From NCBI RefSeq assembly GCF_009796745.1, contig NZ_CP047024.1:868001-932000 (forward strand): a stretch of 64,000 nt of DNA. Reading direction: 5' to 3'. Positions 10,056-18,809 of the stretch are shown in pieces (the stretch's first letter is position 1; each line of letters begins with the position of its first letter). The translations under genes and the position numbers were made by a program. Under the pieces are notes generated by a model that saw only the letters and a program-made list of their open reading frames with translations, searched no databases and was not told where the DNA came from. This stretch comes from Paraglaciecola sp. L1A13. GTDB taxonomy: Bacteria; Pseudomonadota; Gammaproteobacteria; Enterobacterales; Alteromonadaceae.

Positions 10056-11558
10056 ATGACTAATCAAAATACTATTTTATTGAACCAAGCTAATCTGGCT
10101 GTACTGCCTGAAGGTGTCACGGTTCCAAATTATGATCGTAGCGCTGTTACGGCGGGTATTGTGCATATTGGAGTGGGAGGCTTTCATCGCTCGCATGAAG
10201 CTTTTTATACCGATGATTACATGCAGCAAAGTGGCGATTTAAGCTGGGGTATTTGCGGTGTCGGTTTGCGTGAAGGCGACCGTAAAATGCAGAGCATTCT
10301 TAAAGATCAAGATTTTCTGTACACATTGACCGTTAAGCATCCCAATGGGCAAATTGAAAATCGGGTTATTGGATGCCTTACCGACTTTTTGCTTAGCTGT
10401 GACGACCCGCAAAAAGTCATTGATAAAATGGCCAGCGAAGAAACAAAAATTGTATCGTTAACCATCACAGAAGGTGGGTATAACTTCAACCCTGTTACGG
10501 ACGGATTTGATTTTGAGCATCCTGATGTGGTGCACGATTTAGCCCACCCAGAATCACCTCGTTTGGTTTTTGGCTATTTGGCTGCAGCCCTTAAAATACG
10601 TAAAGATGCTGGAAAAAAGCCCTTTACCGTGCAGTCTTGTGACAATATTCAGCACAACGGTAATATGACCCGCAAAATGTTATTGGCATATGTAGGTAAG
10701 TTTGATCAGGATTTAGCTCAATGGATTGCCAATGACGTGCAATTTCCTAACGCTATGGTTGATCGCATTACACCGGCGACTACTCCTGCCGATATGGCAT
10801 ATTTAACCGACGAAGTTGGCCTACAAGATAATTGGCCAGTTGTGTGTGAACCTTTTATTCAGTGGATCATTGAAGACAAGTTTAGCGATACACGACCATT
10901 ATGGGAACAAGTCGGCGCGCAATTTGTGGCTGATGTTACGCCCTACGAAAAAATGAAAATTCGTCTACTCAACGCAGGGCACTCGGTACTTGGCATTCTA
11001 GGTTCAATTGATGTGCAAGAGACGATTGACTCAGCCGTACAAGAGCCATTATTCAGACGTTATCTGCGCCTGTTTATGGATAGCGAAGTAACGCCTATTC
11101 TCGATCCTGTTCCTGGTATTGAATTATCGGAGTACAAAGACGTGTTGTTTGAACGCTTCTCTAATCCGAATATTAAAGACAGCTTGTCGCGTATTTGCCT
11201 CGAGAGCTCGTCAAAAGTGGCGACCTTTTTGATGCCAACGTTGTTGGCAAATTTAGCCAAGCATGGCAAGATCGAATGTGTCACCTTGGTGTTAGCCGCC
11301 TGGTGTTATTACAGTGATAAACGAGTTAATTTACGTGGTGAACCATTGGATATTAACGATGTGATGGCTGACGAGTTGCATAAAACTGCTGCATTAACCG
11401 CGCAAAACTCTTTAGCATTTTTACAACTTGAAAGTGTTTTCGGGGACGTCAAGTCTCAGCCGCGTTTTGTAACCGAATACCAAAAGCAAATCAAAACCTT
11501 GTACGCCCATGGTGATATAAAAAGTCAGATGCAAGAGATTGTTAATCAGGCTGGTTAA
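10056..11558 (+). CDS. Mannitol 2-dehydrogenase-type polyol dehydrogenase
   Basis: A 500-residue member of the long-chain mannitol dehydrogenase family, which oxidises D-mannitol to fructose with NAD+ or acts on related polyols and uronates. The N-terminal Rossmann domain contains HIGVGGFHRSHEAFYTD (residues 37-53). The catalytic Lys-x4-Asn-x2-His set is visible as K301, N306 and H309 in KIRLLNAGHS, with the spacing of Pseudomonas mannitol 2-dehydrogenase. AGGA lies ahead of the ATG. The gene follows the permease by 9 bases, so uptake and first oxidation are probably coupled. Fructuronate or tagaturonate reductase is the main alternative. Confidence 0.85.
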   Translation: MTNQNTILLNQANLAVLPEGVTVPNYDRSAVTAGIVHIGVGGFHRSHEAFYTDDYMQQSGDLSWGICGVGLREGDRKMQSILKDQDFLYTLTVKHPNGQIENRVIGCLTDFLLSCDDPQKVIDKMASEETKIVSLTITEGGYNFNPVTDGFDFEHPDVVHDLAHPESPRLVFGYLAAALKIRKDAGKKPFTVQSCDNIQHNGNMTRKMLLAYVGKFDQDLAQWIANDVQFPNAMVDRITPATTPADMAYLTDEVGLQDNWPVVCEPFIQWIIEDKFSDTRPLWEQVGAQFVADVTPYEKMKIRLLNAGHSVLGILGSIDVQETIDSAVQEPLFRRYLRLFMDSEVTPILDPVPGIELSEYKDVLFERFSNPNIKDSLSRICLESSSKVATFLMPTLLANLAKHGKIECVTLVLAAWCYYSDKRVNLRGEPLDINDVMADELHKTAALTAQNSLAFLQLESVFGDVKSQPRFVTEYQKQIKTLYAHGDIKSQMQEIVNQAG

Positions 11559-11570
11559 CGCCTGTGACTT

Positions 11571-11621
11571 AACTTCCCGGACTATTTACTGGTTAAATGT
11601 TCGGGGAGTTAGGTAATTTTT
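11571..11621 (+). terminator. Probable terminator of the permease-dehydrogenase operon
   Basis: AACTTCCCGGA (11571-11581) pairs imperfectly with TCGGGGAGTT (11601-11610), and a short T-run follows (11617-11621). The loop is long, so this is a moderate candidate. Confidence 0.4.
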
Positions 11622-11775
11622 ATCCTTAACAACTATATTATTGCTCATTATTTTACGTACGAACCGATAGCTAATTTTCTGCTGTGCCTTGTTTCCCACC
11701 TCTTTCATCCCTATTTAAACGGTAAGTTAAGACTGATGGCGTGTTCATTAAACACACCCTAAAAAAAGAGGTTAT

Positions 11776-12414
11776 ATGTCTGATTTACTGCAAGATTTAC
11801 AATGGCGTTATGCGACTAAAAAATTTGATTCAAGCAAAGTAGTTAGCCAAGATAAAGTGGATTTCATTTTAGAGGCTATTCGCCTTAGTGCCAGTTCTAG
11901 CGGCCTACAACCATACGAAGTGATAGTGGTCACGAATAAAGAAATCCGTCAGCAAATCGTGCCTCATGCATGGGGACAACAACAAATCACGGATGCGTCT
12001 CACCTTCTTGTGTTTGCTGCTTGGGATAACTATACAGCCGAGCGCATTAACATGATGTTTGATTTGGTCAACGAACAGCGCGGCTCTATAAACCAAGGTT
12101 GGGAAGATTACCGAAATATGCTGCTCAATGCCTACCCTGGGCGTGATGCGCAAACGAACTTTGAGCACGCCGCCCGTCAAGCGTACATCGGTTTGGGCTC
12201 AGCCTTGATTGCTGCAGCTGACGCCAAAGTGGATAGCACGCCCATGGAAGGTTTTACGCCAGATGAAGTGGACGCTATTCTAGGACTGCGTGAAAAAGGT
12301 TTACGTTCCGTTGTCATGCTGCCATTAGGTTATCGCGCTGATGATGGCGACTGGTTAGTCAACTTGAAAAAGGTACGTCGTAGTGATGAAGATTTCATTA
12401 CACAAGTAGCGTAA
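11776..12414 (+). CDS. Nitroreductase family NAD(P)H-dependent oxidoreductase (NfsB-like)
   Basis: A 212-residue flavoprotein. The N-terminal RYATKKFD and the S-x-S-x-x-G-x-QP pattern (SASSSGLQPYE, residues 38-48) match FMN-binding elements of the NfsB/NTR group, which transfer two electrons from NAD(P)H to nitroaromatics, quinones or enones. The C-terminus ends with GYRADDGDWL before a final helix, as in the family. Length equals E. coli NfsB. AGAGG at 11767-11771 supports the start. Transcribed alone and followed by a strong terminator. Confidence 0.87.
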   Translation: MSDLLQDLQWRYATKKFDSSKVVSQDKVDFILEAIRLSASSSGLQPYEVIVVTNKEIRQQIVPHAWGQQQITDASHLLVFAAWDNYTAERINMMFDLVNEQRGSINQGWEDYRNMLLNAYPGRDAQTNFEHAARQAYIGLGSALIAAADAKVDSTPMEGFTPDEVDAILGLREKGLRSVVMLPLGYRADDGDWLVNLKKVRRSDEDFITQVA

Positions 12415-12437
12415 ATACCGATAAGTGGTTTCAGTCA

Positions 12438-12476
12438 AAGCTGCTCACAGTGATAATCTGTGGGCAGCTTTTTTGT
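12438..12476 (+). terminator. Strong Rho-independent terminator
   Basis: AAGCTGCTCACAG (12438-12450) pairs with CTGTGGGCAGCTT (12458-12470) with a single G·T wobble, followed by TTTT. It ends the nitroreductase gene and lies 16 bases from the stop of the convergent yegD-like gene. Confidence 0.85.
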
Positions 12477-12491
12477 TCTTTAAATAGGATT

Positions 12492-13919
12492 TTAGCCAGT
12501 AAATATACGCTGGGCATGAGTGGTTAAACCTGAAGTGACACTACCAAAGTGATCACCAATCACAATTTCAAGACCGGGGAATACTGAGTTTATCCAGTGC
12601 TGAACCACAGGCGACATTGCGGTTCCCCCAGTGACGTATAACACGTCTGGTGTGGCCCCTGCTTGTTGAATGGCTTCTTTCATCAATCGTTCAAACTTAC
12701 TCAACTCGTCAGCTATAGCATCGCTTAATTGAGAACGCGTGATCGGCACTTCAAAACCCTGTTCTATGTAATGCAGGGCTAAGCGAATATCTTCGTTGTC
12801 AGACAGCAAAATTTTTGCCTGTTCTGCACTACGGCTTACCCGCAGTCCATATTTACCGTCGCGTAACGCTTTTAGACGATTTAATTTGGGGTTAGGACTG
12901 ATGCGGCAATACTCTTCAATATCTTTCCCTGTTATACGCCCATTAAACTCTTGCTGCGCGGCAACGTCGTTGACCGTCACGGCCTGTTTAAATAAGTGAT
13001 TCGGCACAGGAAGACCATTATTTAACACGGTATTCTTGCCAAATTCAGGCATTAATGCCATTAGGGCGAGTTTGTTATCTAAATCAATACCGCCAATCCG
13101 TTTACCTGTGTGACTCAGAATACAATCTTGTCGATCAATTAACTTCACATAGCTGGGGCCCACTTTGATCATTGAGCAATCAGTAGTACCACCGCCTAAA
13201 TCAAGGATCAATACAAGCTTGTCTTCGCTTAGCTGACGTTCGTAATCATAAGCAGCGGCCACGGGTTCCATTAAAAACTGTATCTCTTTAAAACCGACTT
13301 TTTCGGCGGCACTATTGATGATGCTCAAGGCTTGTTTATTACCGTCTTTGCCAAGCAAACCGTGAAAGTTAACTGGGCGACCAATCATGATTTGGCTTAG
13401 CTCATTATGTTTAAGGCTTTCAGTTTCCTGTTTGATAAAGGCGAGCATTTTTTCGACTATGGTGGTGAATACGGCTCGCTGCGTGGCGTTAATGTCTGCA
13501 CCTAAAAATGATTTAGGTGATTTTATATAAAAGCCACTTTCGGGATCTGATATATGCATCAGCTCCGCTTCTTCACCAAAAATTACATCTCCGTTAGCTG
13601 CCAGCGCTTGTACTATGCTTTGTGCGCGTTGGTCGCCAGCATTATGCAGCCGGTGGGCTTTACGCAATTGCTTACGGGCTATATTCACCAGCTGTTCTTG
13701 TGTGAGGGAAAGGGTTTTATCTTGCTCATTTTTGAGTGCGGCGATTTGTGCGCCAAGCGCTTCATCGGTAATGATTGCAGGCGCTGACATTCCGTGTTCA
13801 ATAAAAAGAGATGATGGAAGACGCGTTTTACCGTCCTCTAGAGGGAGTAATACGGGGTGTCCATTCTCCATTACGGCAATTGAACAATTAGAGGTGCCAA
13901 AGTCGAGGCCTGCAAACAT
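12492..13919 (-). CDS. yegD: Hsp70-family chaperone, YegD-like
   Basis: A 475-residue actin/Hsp70-fold ATPase without the substrate-binding domain of DnaK, as in YegD (about 450 residues). The phosphate-1 loop is GLDFGTSNCSIAVM at residues 4-17. The phosphate-2 loop is LDLGGGTTDCSMI and the adenosine motif is YVTGGTAMSP. No lid domain follows. Its client is unknown in all bacteria. It is followed, in its own direction, only by the terminator region of the convergent nitroreductase gene. The start ATG at 13919 is upstream of the invariant FGLD-type motif and fits the family. Confidence 0.9.
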   Translation of the reverse strand: MFAGLDFGTSNCSIAVMENGHPVLLPLEDGKTRLPSSLFIEHGMSAPAIITDEALGAQIAALKNEQDKTLSLTQEQLVNIARKQLRKAHRLHNAGDQRAQSIVQALAANGDVIFGEEAELMHISDPESGFYIKSPKSFLGADINATQRAVFTTIVEKMLAFIKQETESLKHNELSQIMIGRPVNFHGLLGKDGNKQALSIINSAAEKVGFKEIQFLMEPVAAAYDYERQLSEDKLVLILDLGGGTTDCSMIKVGPSYVKLIDRQDCILSHTGKRIGGIDLDNKLALMALMPEFGKNTVLNNGLPVPNHLFKQAVTVNDVAAQQEFNGRITGKDIEEYCRISPNPKLNRLKALRDGKYGLRVSRSAEQAKILLSDNEDIRLALHYIEQGFEVPITRSQLSDAIADELSKFERLMKEAIQQAGATPDVLYVTGGTAMSPVVQHWINSVFPGLEIVIGDHFGSVTSGLTTHAQRIFTG

Positions 13920-14015
13920 TTAGGGTCCTTGGGATAAACAGTTTTTCCCATTTTAATATAAAGCGCCTCGACAATTTGTTATTTAAATGTTGTTAGCGCC
14001 GTTACCCGCTAAATA

Positions 14016-14825
14016 TTATCCAGGGCATACATCACTATTTGGAAATTCGTCAGGTTTAGGGGGAACGGCTAAGCGGATATTTCGATAGGTATCTACCCAG
14101 TATTTATCTTGATGATTAACAAGGTAGTCGAGTAACGCGTTATGTTCAGCAGTCGCCGTTATGAGGTGGTCACCACCGACTCCATGGAACAGAATATTAA
14201 CGAGTTTAATATTTTTCGGTTGGCTTTCAATAAAAGCAATGATTTGCTTAGCTGTTAGGTCCTCAGGGGCGATAAGAACTGAAAAGTCGTTAGCATCACA
14301 GCTCTTTACGGCGATAAATTGCGTTTTAACTGCCAGCAAGTAATTACCATCTTGGGTTTGCTGGTCAAAACATGGCGGTGTGAAAGTGCGAATGGTTTCG
14401 CCGTCAACTGCGTGAAGCAAGGTGTTGGCAACAGTAATTTCGTTGACCATAGCGCTAACCGTGCGAGTATCTAGATCGTTTTCCGGTTGTACCCATTCTC
14501 TGCCGGGCAGTGAGCCTTTACACGCATGAAACAATGAATGATTACCTAATTCATGGCCTTGTTTTGCCAGTGCTCGCCATTGCGGTAGTCGGTCTTTAAA
14601 TTCCGGTGATAGGGGAACGACGTAAAAAGAGGCTTTGAGTTCTCTTTTGTTCAGGGCGGGTACAACGTTTTCTAGTTGACTCAATAAGGCGTCATCGTAA
14701 GACAAGCTAATGGCAACTTTTCCCGCTTTTAACCAATTATTTTGCTCGGCAAAAGCCGATTGATTCACTGTGAAAAAAAGGCCAATCATTAATAATATGA
14801 CTGATGAATAATGTGCTGCAAGCAT
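14016..14825 (-). CDS. Polysaccharide deacetylase family protein, exported
   Basis: A 269-residue NodB-homology protein with a signal peptide (hydrophobic core at about 8-22, AFAE cleavage region). Motif 1 is SLSYDDA, replacing the usual TFDDG, with the catalytic Asp pair kept. Motif 2 is HELGNHSLFHAC, giving the H-x3-H metal ligands. Further on is LFHGVGGDHL. The family removes N- or O-acetyl groups from polysaccharides or amides in the periplasm. The unusual motif 1 suggests a substrate other than chitin. It is separated from yegD by about 95 bases and may share its transcript. Confidence 0.85.
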   Translation of the reverse strand: MLAAHYSSVILLMIGLFFTVNQSAFAEQNNWLKAGKVAISLSYDDALLSQLENVVPALNKRELKASFYVVPLSPEFKDRLPQWRALAKQGHELGNHSLFHACKGSLPGREWVQPENDLDTRTVSAMVNEITVANTLLHAVDGETIRTFTPPCFDQQTQDGNYLLAVKTQFIAVKSCDANDFSVLIAPEDLTAKQIIAFIESQPKNIKLVNILFHGVGGDHLITATAEHNALLDYLVNHQDKYWVDTYRNIRLAVPPKPDEFPNSDVCPG

Positions 14826-15031
14826 GATTATAGTCGCGATTGATTTGTATATAGAATATAAGCTTTACGCAATAACGATGCTATCTCAATGATTATTTTG
14901 ATTCAACGCCTGATCTTTTTCGGCCCCTAAACTTATACCCATAGACTAATGTATCGACTGATTTGATTGCAAACAATGGTATTGATTGATATCTATAGCA
15001 TGGGTCACGAATTTAATAGAAGAGCGAATAT

Positions 15032-15925
15032 ATGGATGTTAAAAAAATAGTCTTGGTTGGAATTGTGGTTTTAGCTGCTGGTTATATCGGCGGTTCGATT
15101 GTGGCCACCAATAAGGCTGAAGATGCCTTGGATAATTTGGTCAACGAAAGCCGTAGTTATGGTGTGGAAATGGCTTATGGGGATGTATCTGCTTCACCTT
15201 TTGGTGGAGCAACTATTGATGAGTTGATAATAGATACCGGCTTTGGCAAGGTACTCATCGATGAGCTTATTATTAAAGAATTTGCACAAGAAGAAGGTGT
15301 CTTAAGTGAGATTGTCTTATCTGCTGATGACATTAGTGTCGCTGACTTTTTGGTGAGCGACAAGCCGAAAGACCTATATGAAGCGTTTATTTATCTACTG
15401 CAACAAAAAGGGAATGAAGTGGATTTGGACTTCGCCTTGGAAGTGGATGTGGAAGATGATAAGGCTGAATTAGAAGAGTTCAGCATCGAAGGCGATGATA
15501 TCGGTGAGGTGCGTGTATCAATGGAGATGACTGGCCTTAAAAAACTCCAAGGTCTAGGAAGTCATAATGCGCTATTAATGGGTACGGTGATGTTACAAGA
15601 ACTTGTGATCCACGAAGCATCCGTCTATTTAGAAGATGATGGCCTACTAGACACATTATTAAATAGTGAGGCAAAACAAAAAGGCGTGTCAGCTGATTCA
15701 TTACGTGATAAAGCCATTGAGCGAGGCCAGCAAGCAAAGGCCAATACCAATAATAAAATAGAGCAGCAACTCACAGATGCAGGTATCGCCTTGCTTGAAG
15801 GTGATGCCATCACGCTTACACTGGATGAAGACACACCTGTCAGCGTCGGCCAGTTATTGCTTGATGGTGAGAGTGGCATACAGCGTGAAATGCAAAAGGT
15901 GAAGTTTGATTTGGATATCGATTAG
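15032..15925 (+). CDS. Membrane-anchored periplasmic protein of unknown function (DUF945-like)
   Basis: A 297-residue protein with one N-terminal transmembrane anchor (IVLVGIVVLAAGYIGGSIV, residues 6-24), followed by a long, strongly acidic beta-rich domain. The layout resembles the DUF945/YdgA type of inner-membrane-anchored proteins or a small AsmA-like protein, but no decisive motif is visible. It is expressed alone, facing away from the deacetylase, and ends in a clear terminator. Function unknown. Confidence 0.65.
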   Translation: MDVKKIVLVGIVVLAAGYIGGSIVATNKAEDALDNLVNESRSYGVEMAYGDVSASPFGGATIDELIIDTGFGKVLIDELIIKEFAQEEGVLSEIVLSADDISVADFLVSDKPKDLYEAFIYLLQQKGNEVDLDFALEVDVEDDKAELEEFSIEGDDIGEVRVSMEMTGLKKLQGLGSHNALLMGTVMLQELVIHEASVYLEDDGLLDTLLNSEAKQKGVSADSLRDKAIERGQQAKANTNNKIEQQLTDAGIALLEGDAITLTLDEDTPVSVGQLLLDGESGIQREMQKVKFDLDID

Positions 15926-16032
15926 TAAGTGGTAAGTAGCAAGTAGATGCGCTTCTATTAGGGGGAGAGTGTTAGTTGTGAATAGCAGCCATGACTCACT
16001 GCATTTATAAAGCAAAACGTGCTGATAATAAT

Positions 16033-16066
16033 ACATGCTCACCTAATGGTGGGCATGTTTGTTTTC
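16033..16066 (+). terminator. Terminator hairpin that overlaps a convergent stop codon
   Basis: ACATGCTCACC (16033-16043) pairs with GGTGGGCATGT (16048-16058), one G·T wobble, 4-nt loop, then TTTGTTTTC. It terminates the 15032 gene. The opposite strand of the same hairpin encodes the last codons and the TAG (16045-16043) of the His-rich protein gene. Confidence 0.75.
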
Positions 16067-16591
16067 AATTGGCTGAGAAGTGAAGTTATGTAAAACCATA
16101 GGTTCTTTAGACAAATCCAAGAATATCGAGCCTACAATATTGTGGTCTCCCGACATCCAGTTTTCATGTTGGTGGCTATTAAGGGAAACAGCCACCTGAT
16201 TGACTCCCTTTATTAACCAACTTTGCGGTACATGCATATCTTTACCGTATAGACGTTGTCGCTTAATTCCGTTTACAAATACATGGGCATGTCCTTGCAG
16301 GACCCCTGCAACTTTATGGTCCGGCGTATCAATGGCTAAATCGGGCGCATTGAGCACGTAGTTGTCTATTTCTACATGAATATTGACTCCGTCAGTAGCA
16401 TCGCGATAAGCACTTAATTCGATTTTGGGAACGGGCGTACCCTCTCCAATATCTAAGGCTTTATGTTCATGTATTTCAGTTGACGCAACCGCTATAACAT
16501 TAACCATTTGAATCGCCCCTAACGTGAGCGATGCAAACAACAGATGACGAAAAAAGCGTGATGTTGGTTCAGCATATATCTGTTTTTTCAT
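16043..16591 (-). CDS. Exported histidine-rich protein of unknown function
   Basis: A 182-residue protein with a signal peptide (core near residues 15-33). It has many scattered histidines (HEHKA, HAHVFVNG, NSHQHENW) and ends KHAHH, which suggests metal binding. It starts one base after the stop of the YHYH lipoprotein gene, and AGGAG inside that gene's last codons serves as ribosome binding site, so the two are translationally linked. No known family was recognised. A partner role with the YHYH protein, perhaps in copper or other metal handling, is inference only. Confidence 0.7.
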   Translation of the reverse strand: MKKQIYAEPTSRFFRHLLFASLTLGAIQMVNVIAVASTEIHEHKALDIGEGTPVPKIELSAYRDATDGVNIHVEIDNYVLNAPDLAIDTPDHKVAGVLQGHAHVFVNGIKRQRLYGKDMHVPQSWLIKGVNQVAVSLNSHQHENWMSGDHNIVGSIFLDLSKEPMVLHNFTSQPIENKHAHH

Positions 16592-16592
16592 A

Positions 16593-18170
16593 TCAACCCG
16601 CTCCTGGAGGCGGTCCTGTTACGGTACCAGTACTACATGCGGCTACTGAATTATCTTGTAGTTGACCAGCAAAGCGGGTGCCGATGATATACGGGAATGC
16701 TGGGGCATAGACACCATCTGTTTCGCTAATTGTCACATGGTAGTGATAACCACGAGTCGCATCAGTATGACCATTGTACTGATCAAGATACGCGCCTCCT
16801 TGTGCAGTTAAATCACTGTTCCAATAGTAATCTTCATAGTAATAACCATTACTCGCAACCAATTCATTACCTGACAAGGTTTCGACAACATCATCAAACT
16901 CTGGGCCTTGGGTTGCCGATTCGGTTCCAAGAGATGCATCGTATTGATCTACCATGGCACAACTGCGTGCATCATCAGAACAACCTGTCTCTGAGCTTGA
17001 TGAGTAATCACGCACGACCCAAGCACTTACGGCAAGTACACCGTCATCTTGCCATGGGCCGTATATAGGATATCCATCGGCAGCATAACCATAAATAGGT
17101 GAATGTTGATCGCCGGTATCACCGACTAAGTCAGCTAAGCAACTGGTATAAAAATGGTGATGATAGTCGCCGTTTGCCGAATGACCGCCACAGATGTCAA
17201 CATCGTATTGCTCGGCCACAGGGGCAAGATTCTGCCAAGAGCCATCGCTGTTGTAGCTCATGCCATCGCCCCAGTTATAAACAGATGAACCGTTAACGAA
17301 CAAGCCCACTTTACCTAAGCCATTCTCACATTCTTCAGTTGTTGCCTCGGGCGCTTTAGGGAAATAGACTTCTCGTTCATCTTCGGTGGGGCAAGCGGGT
17401 CCTGGTGGCCAATAACCATATCCTGCATTGGTATCACAGTCATCGCCCGTGCTTACATAACCAACATCTTCGCCAAACTCGACGACCTCACCGACTGATG
17501 CTGTCGTTTCGCCGGTTACAAGATCTGTACTGGCTTTGGGGCGATTATTAATACTATCAATAATATCCTGAGTCATAGTGACATCGTATTTTGGGATCCC
17601 CTGGCTGGTGACCACAGTATAGTCGACGTCATCTACGGTCTCGTCATTGACCGATTGCACGTTTACTAACACGCCTAAACCGGTAGATGAATCCAATATA
17701 CGAGAAGATACTTCCCCCGTGGTATTGATGATCCAAACACTATCAGAGTCCGATTCTTCACCCTCGTCTTCAGCGCTAACGGTAATAGAGACGGTGTCTG
17801 TGACAGCATCGTTGGTTCCATCATCTACCGATACTTGAAACTGCAAGGTTTCTTCAGTTTCAACTGACGGAGCGGTGAAACTGGTTGTGGTGGCTGCCGA
17901 ATCGCTTAGTGTCACGTCAGTGCCTGACAACTGACTCCAAATGACGGTGTAATTCGTATCATCATCGCTAATGGTTGCGCTTAATGTCACAACGTCACCC
18001 GTTGTAGCGGTCTGAGCAGTTCCTGCATCAACCACAGGTGAGGTATTAACGGTTCCGTCGTTAATAGTATCCTCGTCACTAGACGAATCAGAACCACAGC
18101 CTCCCAGCAGCACACATAACATTAACGTGCTGGACCATTTCAAGATTCTGCTGCCTGGAGGATTTATCAT
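16593..18170 (-). CDS. YHYH domain-containing lipoprotein
   Basis: A 525-residue protein with a lipoprotein signal (hydrophobic stretch ending LLGGC, Cys25), then an Asp/Ser-rich linker and an Ig/PKD-like repeat (about 45-135). The C-terminal half carries the YHYH-domain hallmarks NGDYHHHFY and RGYHYHVT and many Cys, Tyr and Gly residues. The domain's biochemical role is unknown; its conserved histidines suggest metal binding. AGGTG precedes the ATG. It is the first gene of a two-gene operon with the His-rich protein. Confidence 0.85.
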   Translation of the reverse strand: MINPPGSRILKWSSTLMLCVLLGGCGSDSSSDEDTINDGTVNTSPVVDAGTAQTATTGDVVTLSATISDDDTNYTVIWSQLSGTDVTLSDSAATTTSFTAPSVETEETLQFQVSVDDGTNDAVTDTVSITVSAEDEGEESDSDSVWIINTTGEVSSRILDSSTGLGVLVNVQSVNDETVDDVDYTVVTSQGIPKYDVTMTQDIIDSINNRPKASTDLVTGETTASVGEVVEFGEDVGYVSTGDDCDTNAGYGYWPPGPACPTEDEREVYFPKAPEATTEECENGLGKVGLFVNGSSVYNWGDGMSYNSDGSWQNLAPVAEQYDVDICGGHSANGDYHHHFYTSCLADLVGDTGDQHSPIYGYAADGYPIYGPWQDDGVLAVSAWVVRDYSSSSETGCSDDARSCAMVDQYDASLGTESATQGPEFDDVVETLSGNELVASNGYYYEDYYWNSDLTAQGGAYLDQYNGHTDATRGYHYHVTISETDGVYAPAFPYIIGTRFAGQLQDNSVAACSTGTVTGPPPGAG

Positions 18171-18418
18171 CTTTTCACCTGTAGTTTTTGGCTATTATTA
18201 AAAATAAAGAACGCGAATTTACCAGTTAAATGTGCAGAAAAAGTGCAGCCTAGGTGCAGTTATATAGGATATTAAACCCCAGGATTAGGCCGAATTTAAT
18301 AAGAGGAAGTCGGAATGCATTTTTATCGGTTATTTTTTGCTGAATGAGTAGCGGGACGTTAGCTAATTTGATCGTTATGTATTGTTGTCGCTACTTATAC
18401 ACAGCGGCCAATTTAGGA
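18171..18418. other. Intergenic region upstream of the YHYH operon
   Basis: This region should hold the promoter of the YHYH-His-rich operon. I see no gene or strong hairpin. It adjoins the sigma-factor remnant on its right. Confidence 0.35.
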
Positions 18419-18694
18419 TTATGTACCTCGGCAGTATAATTCATCTGTGCTGAATCGTCTTAAAGCCTCATGGGCAATATTTTCGCGTTACAGAGCCACT
18501 GAAACTTAACGCTTGTGAAGTAACCGACAAACATCGCGCCAATGAGCCCTAAATAAGGTATCGAGGGAGTGAGGACCGGACGGTTTATCTTGATGCTTAG
18601 AAGCAACATCGGCAGAGTTACCTTTGAAATGGATATTGATGAAAAACCACGGCGTCGTGCAACAAAATATGACAATGCATCTGAAAACACACAT
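18419..18694 (-). pseudogene. Decayed, truncated copy of the FecI-like sigma factor gene
   Basis: Reading from ATG 18694, one frame gives LFRAHWRDVCRLLHKR and then stops. The intact sigma gene at 24228-24902 encodes LFKAHWRDVCRLLHKC at the same place. After a stop and frame change, ENIAHEALRRFSTDELYC follows, matching EDVAQEAFSRFAQMNN of the intact protein (region 2). The upstream part TTPWFFINIHFKGN also parallels APLFFIHGQWKDN. The remnant ends after region 2, so region 4 is missing. It is a dead ECF sigma gene lying directly upstream of the YHYH operon. The parallel over more than 70 codons makes chance unlikely. Confidence 0.8.
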
Positions 18695-18809
18695 TTGATA
18701 AAAAAGTCACTTTGAGTGTATATAATAATCTGAATTCGTAACCCTTCAGGCTAATCATCAAGTCTGATCAATTTATGTGTAGCGACGCATTTAGACATTT
18801 CACGCGAGA

